Positions 59,641 to 64,000 of a stretch of DNA of 64,000 nucleotides are shown in pieces (position 1 is the first letter of the stretch; each line of letters opens with the position of its first letter). The notes under the pieces were generated by a model. It was not told the DNA's origin. It searched no databases and worked only from the letters and a program-made list of their open reading frames with translations. The translations under genes and the position numbers were made by a program. Source of the stretch: Acidobacteriota bacterium (GTDB taxonomy: Bacteria > Acidobacteriota > Terriglobia > Acidiferrales > UBA7541); the NCBI GenBank assembly GCA_013289825.1, contig JABCZF010000014.1:40849-104848 (forward strand), written 5' to 3'.

Positions 59641-60627
59641 CTAGTTGAAGCGCACCTTGATATCCGGCCGCTTATCAAGGTGCACGGAATCCACAAACCG
59701 CACCTGCCGGTCATCCAAGGTAAGAATCATCGAAGAAGTTCGCACGCCTTCGCCAAAAAACCGCACACCCTTCAAAAGGTTCCCGTCCGTCACACCGGTA
59801 CACGCAAAAATCATTTTCTTCCCCGGCGCCAAATCTTCCGTGTCGTAAATTCTCTTGGGATCTTTCACACCCATTTTTTCAAGCCGTATCTGATCTTCCG
59901 GTTTGCCAATCATCAGCCGCGCCAGGATCTGCCCGTTCAAGCAGCGCAGCGCGGCGGCCGTCAGCACCCCTTCCGGCGCGCCCCCGATACCCATCACCGC
60001 GTGCACTCCCGTCCCGACCACCGCTGCCGAGATTCCCGCTGACAAATCGCCGTCCCCGATCAGCCGTATCCGCGCCCCGGCTCTGCGAATCTCTTCGATC
60101 AGCTTTTCGTGTCGCGGCCGGTCGAGCACGATAACCACAAGGTCTTCCACATCGCGGTCCAGCCGCTTGGCGATAGATTTCAAGTTATCCGTAACCGGAG
60201 CGTCCAGATCGACCGCGCCCTTGCACGACGGTCCGACAACAATCTTTTCCATGTACAAATCCGGCGCGTGCAGCAGCCCGCCCCGCTCGCTCGCGGCTAG
60301 CACCGCGATCGAATTACCAGCGCCCGTCGCGCAAAGGTTCGTCCCTTCCAGCGGATCGACGGCGATATCCACTTCCGGAAAAAGCGCTTTAGGCGCGTGC
60401 GTCGCCAAACCCACTTTTTCGCCAATGTACAACATGGGCGCTTCATCACGTTCGCCTTCGCCAATGACAATCGTGCCGTCCATCTGCACGGCATCCATGG
60501 TCTTGCGCATCGCTTCCACAGCCACTTCGTCGGCCTTGTGCCGATCGCCAAAACCCATGGTGCGCGCCGCAGCAACCGCGCCATTTTCCACCACGCGCAG
60601 AAATTCCAGGCTAAGTTGTTCTTCCAT
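59641..60627 (-). CDS. glpX: Fructose-1,6-bisphosphatase class II
   Basis: It removes the 1-phosphate of fructose-1,6-bisphosphate in gluconeogenesis; some homologues also act on sedoheptulose bisphosphate. The ATG is preceded by CAGGAG at 11 bases, and a 69-residue in-frame extension is not protein-like. Landmarks are [45 protein letters not shown] (metal-binding acids and the DPLEG motif), [14 protein letters not shown] and [39 protein letters not shown] comes last. At 328 aa it is complete. A short copy of its first 37 bases lies 1.26 kb upstream. Confidence 0.95.
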   Translation of the reverse strand: MEEQLSLEFLRVVENGAVAAARTMGFGDRHKADEVAVEAMRKTMDAVQMDGTIVIGEGERDEAPMLYIGEKVGLATHAPKALFPEVDIAVDPLEGTNLCATGAGNSIAVLAASERGGLLHAPDLYMEKIVVGPSCKGAVDLDAPVTDNLKSIAKRLDRDVEDLVVIVLDRPRHEKLIEEIRRAGARIRLIGDGDLSAGISAAVVGTGVHAVMGIGGAPEGVLTAAALRCLNGQILARLMIGKPEDQIRLEKMGVKDPKRIYDTEDLAPGKKMIFACTGVTDGNLLKGVRFFGEGVRTSSMILTLDDRQVRFVDSVHLDKRPDIKVRFN

Positions 60628-60834
60628 AGAGAAGCGCTCTCCTGCGAGCGCCCATGATAGGCCAAATTGGGGTTTATAGTCGTTGACCACGCAGAAAGAG
60701 TCAACAGGCGACTGCCGACGGGTTGCGGAGTGCCGCCCCTGCCCTTTTTTGTCGGCGCGCTGTCGTCCTGAGCGGAGCGAGGGATCTGCTTTTCTCTTCC
60801 CGGCGTCCAGAAAGTCCAGCCCAGTCTTCCTCAA

Positions 60835-61719
60835 TCACTTCGACCCGGCCTCCGGCTCGAACAACAACGGAAAGAACTGCCCCGCCATCTTGTTCCCGCG
60901 AGGAATCACCGGAACACCGGCAAGCAACGGTTCATCGGCGTTGGACATCACGCCATCACGAAACACGTTGATCACCGTCGCCCGCCGCGGCCGAGGCGTA
61001 TCGTTCGGGCCCGAGCCGTGCATCGTCCGCGCATGATGAAACGCGCTCTCACCCTTTTTCAGCTCAATCGCCACCGGCTCGAACTGGTCTTGCAATTCGC
61101 GCGGCAGGCTGCTGCGGATGCCGTCCATGTCCCCCGTCAGCACCGGTTTCGGCAAGTCCGGCCACTTGTGGCTTCCCGGCACGTAATTCAGGCAGCCGTT
61201 CTCGCGCGTGGAATCGTCCAGCCCGATCCAGCACGTCAGATGAGCCAGCGGCGTCGTGCGTGTCCAATACGAATAGTCCTGGTGCCACGCCACCACTCCG
61301 CCGTGCCGCGCCGGCTTCGAGAAAAGCTGGTCGTGCCAGAATCGCACCGCTCCGCCGAGCAACTGCGACGCCGGCACAAGAAACGCCGGGTTCCATAGCA
61401 GATCGTGAAACCCAGGCATGACGCGCCACGCCCCCAGCGCGTGAAACACTACCCGGTTCGGATCGGTCGACTCGTTCGAATGATATTCGTGGAAGAGCTC
61501 CCGCCCGGCATGCGCCGGATCCATCAACTGCTCCAGCTCCCCGCGCAGTGCCTCCACCTGCTCATCCGTCAGTATCCGCACGCCCTTCAAATAGCCGTTC
61601 TCGCGGAAAAACTCGACCTGCTCCTCGCTCAGCCGATAGCGCTGCCAGTCCTCCGCCGCGCACGTCCGCTGAAACTGCTTCCCCACCGGTTGATGGTATT
61701 TAGACAGGTCTTCGGCCAT
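60835..61719 (-). CDS. Phytanoyl-CoA dioxygenase (PhyH)-family oxygenase
   Basis: An Fe(II)/2-oxoglutarate oxygenase. The two-histidine-one-carboxylate triad is visible as WHQDYSYW (His, Asp) and [12 protein letters not shown] (distal His). The 2-oxoglutarate-binding arginine is probably in RRATVINVF. Helical N-terminal half: [37 protein letters not shown]. The preferred ATG has GGTGAG upstream. Substrates in this family vary widely. It is followed by glpX at about 200 bases, a gap that leaves cotranscription uncertain. Confidence 0.88.
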   Translation of the reverse strand: MAEDLSKYHQPVGKQFQRTCAAEDWQRYRLSEEQVEFFRENGYLKGVRILTDEQVEALRGELEQLMDPAHAGRELFHEYHSNESTDPNRVVFHALGAWRVMPGFHDLLWNPAFLVPASQLLGGAVRFWHDQLFSKPARHGGVVAWHQDYSYWTRTTPLAHLTCWIGLDDSTRENGCLNYVPGSHKWPDLPKPVLTGDMDGIRSSLPRELQDQFEPVAIELKKGESAFHHARTMHGSGPNDTPRPRRATVINVFRDGVMSNADEPLLAGVPVIPRGNKMAGQFFPLLFEPEAGSK

Positions 61720-61848
61720 CGCCAATCTCACCAAGAAAAAAATCTCCTGCAACGATCCGCGTTCTGAGCAAAGCAAAGCCTTGCCGTCCCAGGAATTCTA
61801 ATCGAGCCTTCTCGAAAAACCAAAGCTCCGAGCTAATCCCGCTTTGCT

Positions 61849-61885
61849 CCACGCACGGAAATTCCAGATTGAGTTGTTCTTCGAT
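61849..61885 (-). pseudogene. 37-bp remnant of the glpX start
   Basis: It matches the first 37 bases of glpX (60,591-60,627) on the same strand, at equal length with 31 of 37 identities by direct comparison. The start codon is changed from ATG to ATC, and the reading runs (I)EEQLNLEF before diverging. This looks like a small duplicated and decayed piece of the glpX 5' end. Confidence 0.45.
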
Positions 61886-62093
61886 AAATGAACATTCCCC
61901 CGAGGGGGACGCCCCTTAGTGCGGAAAACCCTTGCGCATGGGGGCTACCCGGCTCGCCGCACTTTCCCGAGACGGTGGTGTCAGCAACGCGACTGCCTTT
62001 CCCGAAATCACCGCTGGCTCCGCGAGGCAACGCGCTCTGCGCGCCACCTACCTATAGTCCGTGGGTGCCCCGCATCATTTTGTTGAGTGGCCG

Positions 62094-62130
62094 TAAAAGG
62101 AGCAGGCACCGGAAATGGCGGTGCCTGCTC
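62094..62130 (-). terminator. Terminator of the secreted HExxE gene
   Basis: On the minus strand a 12-bp perfect stem (arm GAGCAGGCACCG) with a seven-base loop is followed by CTTTT, about 25 bases after the stop codon. Confidence 0.7.
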
Positions 62131-62153
62131 TCGGCAACAGACTTCACGGCAAG

Positions 62154-63578
62154 CTACTGTGGACAGGGCACCGCGGACTGCGGTAGCGCGGTCGTGTTCG
62201 GATAGCTGAACGCGCCGCTGATGGCATCCGAGGTTGTCCCCATTTCAAACCACTGCAACAGGGCTTCGGTCTGCGGGTGATAAAGAAAGACTTCATTCCG
62301 CTCCCTAAGATTTATGCTCACCGTGGCGTTCGGCAGTACCTCCACGGGATCGCCCGTTTCCAGGTTCCCTTGGCAAACCTTTGAAGTCGGTGGCTGGCCG
62401 GGGAACTGCCAACGGGGCACCGCTGTGTTTCCAAAGGGATCGTTGAGGGCTTCCGAAGTTTCATGCGAAAGCGCGGTAACATCCTGGAAGCCTTTAAAGA
62501 GTCCCGGGGAGATCCAGCTAGAAAAAGCGAAAATCCAACGTGGTTCAGGCGTCACGGTGGGATCGAAAATATAGGTATGGAAACCGAGCACAAGGCCGGG
62601 AGCCTTGTTCCCAAACTGGTCGATCGAAAACAAAAAGGTATTGGGCCATGCCTGCATGTTGAAGGCATCCGTCGTGTAATTGTTGGCGTTGATGTCATTC
62701 ACGGCCTGGTTGAAATACAGGGCGTTGAACAACAGGTCCAGCAATTCAATGAACTCCGTGCCGTCAGGCGCCTGACCGACATAGTACGATTGGACGGTCA
62801 CGATGCTTCCATCCGGCAACTGCACCTGGACGTGTCGCGGTATATCGATCGTGACGCGGTTAACGACACTCGGTTCCAGTACCGTGTGCCAGTGTTCTCC
62901 CATGGTGTTGAAGAATTCCGCGCGCTGAACCGCGTCGCCGAACTGAATGTGGTGGCCTGAGGTGTAATCTGCTTCCTCAAAGTTCGGAGAATCCGTGAAG
63001 ACATCCTCGAAACTAAATGGCACGCTTGCGAAAAGGCCCGCAGGTACCGTAGGTACGTCGAGAAGATTGAGCGAAACCGTTGTGATGTTCGCCGGAATTT
63101 CCGTCGTGCCACCGAGCACAGGATCATTTCCGATCATGATGTAAGGGAAGACGCGGCCGGCAGAAGGGCCTCCTTGAGCGGCAAAGGCTCCTGCAAATGT
63201 GGGTACCGTGAGGAGGCCGGGAATATTTCCGCCCGGGCGGTGGGGAATGCCCCCGGAGTTGTTGCGGTTGTTTCCCGCCGCGCTATTTCGAGCGTTGGTG
63301 CCCGCGGCGTTCCCGCCCGCGACGCTATTGCTGGTCAGAAAGATCTCCCTGGAAGTGATTGCGTTCGGCGGGAACATCAGGGTACGTCCCGAAGCCGCAG
63401 AATTTGCTGCCGGCGTGGAGCCCAAGGCGATAGGCAAAGCCTTTGCGTAGCCTGGAGTGTCTTGGGCCGGGGTTGGTGAGGCTTCACTCTTTGCGGTCTG
63501 ACCAGCCGCGTAGGTAGCAAAGCCGCCTGACAGAACCGATGCCAAAAACAGGGGCGCAAGCCGTAGGGGGTTTCGCAT
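62154..63578 (-). CDS. Secreted protein with HExxE motif, putative zinc-binding
   Basis: A signal peptide (RLAPLFLASVLSGGFATYAAG) follows an ATG with AGGAG upstream. After a low-complexity Asn/Gly/Ser stretch (about 80-120), the mature protein has FPYIMIGNDPVLGGTTEIPANITTVSLNLLD and YTSGHHIQFGDAVQRAEFFN. The motif ALSHETSEALNDPFGN lies near the end, with His372, Glu373, Glu376 and Asp380. HExxE...D motifs of this kind occur in secreted metal-binding proteins of bacteria and fungi and could bind zinc, as in HExxH peptidases with Glu for the second His. Peptidase activity is not shown. Two cysteines are present near the C-terminus. Confidence 0.6.
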   Translation of the reverse strand: MRNPLRLAPLFLASVLSGGFATYAAGQTAKSEASPTPAQDTPGYAKALPIALGSTPAANSAASGRTLMFPPNAITSREIFLTSNSVAGGNAAGTNARNSAAGNNRNNSGGIPHRPGGNIPGLLTVPTFAGAFAAQGGPSAGRVFPYIMIGNDPVLGGTTEIPANITTVSLNLLDVPTVPAGLFASVPFSFEDVFTDSPNFEEADYTSGHHIQFGDAVQRAEFFNTMGEHWHTVLEPSVVNRVTIDIPRHVQVQLPDGSIVTVQSYYVGQAPDGTEFIELLDLLFNALYFNQAVNDINANNYTTDAFNMQAWPNTFLFSIDQFGNKAPGLVLGFHTYIFDPTVTPEPRWIFAFSSWISPGLFKGFQDVTALSHETSEALNDPFGNTAVPRWQFPGQPPTSKVCQGNLETGDPVEVLPNATVSINLRERNEVFLYHPQTEALLQWFEMGTTSDAISGAFSYPNTTALPQSAVPCPQ

Positions 63579-64000
63579 TAATTTTCTCCTAAAAACTTCA
63601 AAGCTAAGAAACTACCGGACAATATACTCGCTACGATATGAATGCAAGAATAACGAAGTAGCAAAACAAATAGACATCGGTCGCCCATGGCTTCCTAGAT
63701 TATGTACGTGAAGATCGTTGGATGATGCAGGCGGAAAATATTGATTTCTGTATTCCTGGCGCGCCGCTAGAGAGTTTCTGTTGGAGTGTCAATGCGCGTT
63801 GCTACTTAGCTACTGCTGGTTATGCTGTCCGCAATTTCTGCGCCGCGCGCGGATTCTAGGCCTCACACCTGGCAAACGCTAGTGCTTAATCGGACGCGCG
63901 TTTTCACGAATACGTGAAGAGTGGCACGGTGCTCTGCGCGCGTTCGATTAAGCCGTTTGAACGTGGTCGCCCGGTTTGCGGCGGACGCGGGCCCTATGGA
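63579..64000. other. Terminal intergenic region with a forked palindrome
   Basis: No gene is seen up to the window edge. The 70-bp imperfect palindrome at 63,884-63,953 is the only clear structure. The sequence before it is AT-rich around 63,600-63,700, which may hold the promoter of the HExxE gene. Confidence 0.5.
63884..63953. repeat. 70-bp imperfect palindrome that can fold into a fork
   Basis: The outer arms are GCTTAATCGGACGCGCG and its near-exact complement (17 bp, one G-T pair). Inside, TTCACG pairs with CGTGAA around AATA, and AGAG pairs with CTCT in a second smaller hairpin, giving a three-way or four-way junction. The arrangement resembles REP/REPIN-type elements, but no second copy was found in the window. 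Confidence 0.45.

Larger units (their letters stand above)
61720..62153. other. Intergenic region with a glpX fragment and a terminator
   Basis: No gene is supported here. The region contains the 37-bp glpX-like fragment and, at its end, the terminator of the secreted HExxE gene, both listed separately. ORFs drawn across it on the plus strand have no motif and no ribosome site. Confidence 0.6.

Noticed and set aside
61888..62205. Plus-strand ORF in the gap upstream of the HExxE gene end
   Set aside because: No ribosome site or motif, overlaps the terminator and the end of a real gene.
1..64000. CRISPR arrays, transposases, prophage genes or integrase-tRNA junctions
   Set aside because: No regularly spaced repeats were seen, no transposase or integrase motif was found, and the tRNA-Leu is not followed by a direct repeat or integrase.

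Overview
The window reads as a chromosomal segment of an Acidobacteriota bacterium, probably Terriglobia/Koribacter-like. This is an inference from gene content: four long 'ADOP' type permeases (the acidobacterial duplicated orphan permease family), two of them beside PadR repressors; secreted carboxypeptidase-regulatory-like, lipocalin-like and TolB/PD40 proteins; GC-rich coding DNA; and many small, independently transcribed units. No phage, transposase, plasmid or CRISPR locus was seen. One tRNA gene (Leu, anticodon CAG) is present and no rRNA.

Layout. 1-10 kb: a partial beta-propeller gene, a secreted S9 prolyl oligopeptidase, a 3-hydroxyisobutyrate dehydrogenase-family enzyme, a membrane-anchored diguanylate cyclase, an AlkD-like DNA repair protein and a penicillin-acylase-like lipoprotein. 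10-16 kb: SnoaL-like protein, DapB-like dehydrogenase, pterin carbinolamine dehydratase, then a receiver-domain remnant, a 42-codon ORF and a hybrid histidine kinase, followed by a candidate structured RNA with its own promoter and terminator. 16-23.7 kb: secreted proteins, an ABC ATPase, a GT39-type glycosyltransferase, a PilZ protein, citrate synthase and pirin. 23.7-31 kb: ADOP 1 with PadR 1, SerC, RNase R and a second candidate RNA. 31-35.9 kb: a PuuD-like membrane protein, an OmpA-family coiled-coil protein and a DHA2 drug exporter. 36-44.4 kb: ADOP 2 divergent from PadR 2 and the tandem ADOPs 3 and 4. 44.4-49.9 kb: a MerR regulator with a likely leaderless mRNA, then a five-gene MacAB-like export operon (lipocalin-like, adaptor, ATPase, two FtsX permeases) preceded by a second MerR-type promoter. 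50-64 kb: tRNA-Leu, a SnoaL-like protein, an APC permease/PIG-L deacetylase pair, a TPR protein, a TIG/PD40 lipoprotein, GlpX fructose-bisphosphatase, a phytanoyl-CoA dioxygenase and a secreted HExxE protein.

How the parts relate. The strongest functional theme is envelope export: PadR-linked ADOPs, a MerR-controlled MacAB-like operon, an MFS exporter and OmpA. A second theme is nucleotide and two-component signalling (GGDEF, PilZ, hybrid kinase). Metabolic genes (gltA, serC, glpX, phhB) are isolated housekeeping units.

Most worth following: the two orphan structured-RNA candidates (about 15,750-15,925 and 30,970-31,066), the hybrid kinase whose N-box asparagine is replaced by histidine, the MerR regulator that keeps only one cysteine, and the near-perfect 28-bp palindrome over the pirin promoter. 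All folds and promoters were judged by eye.
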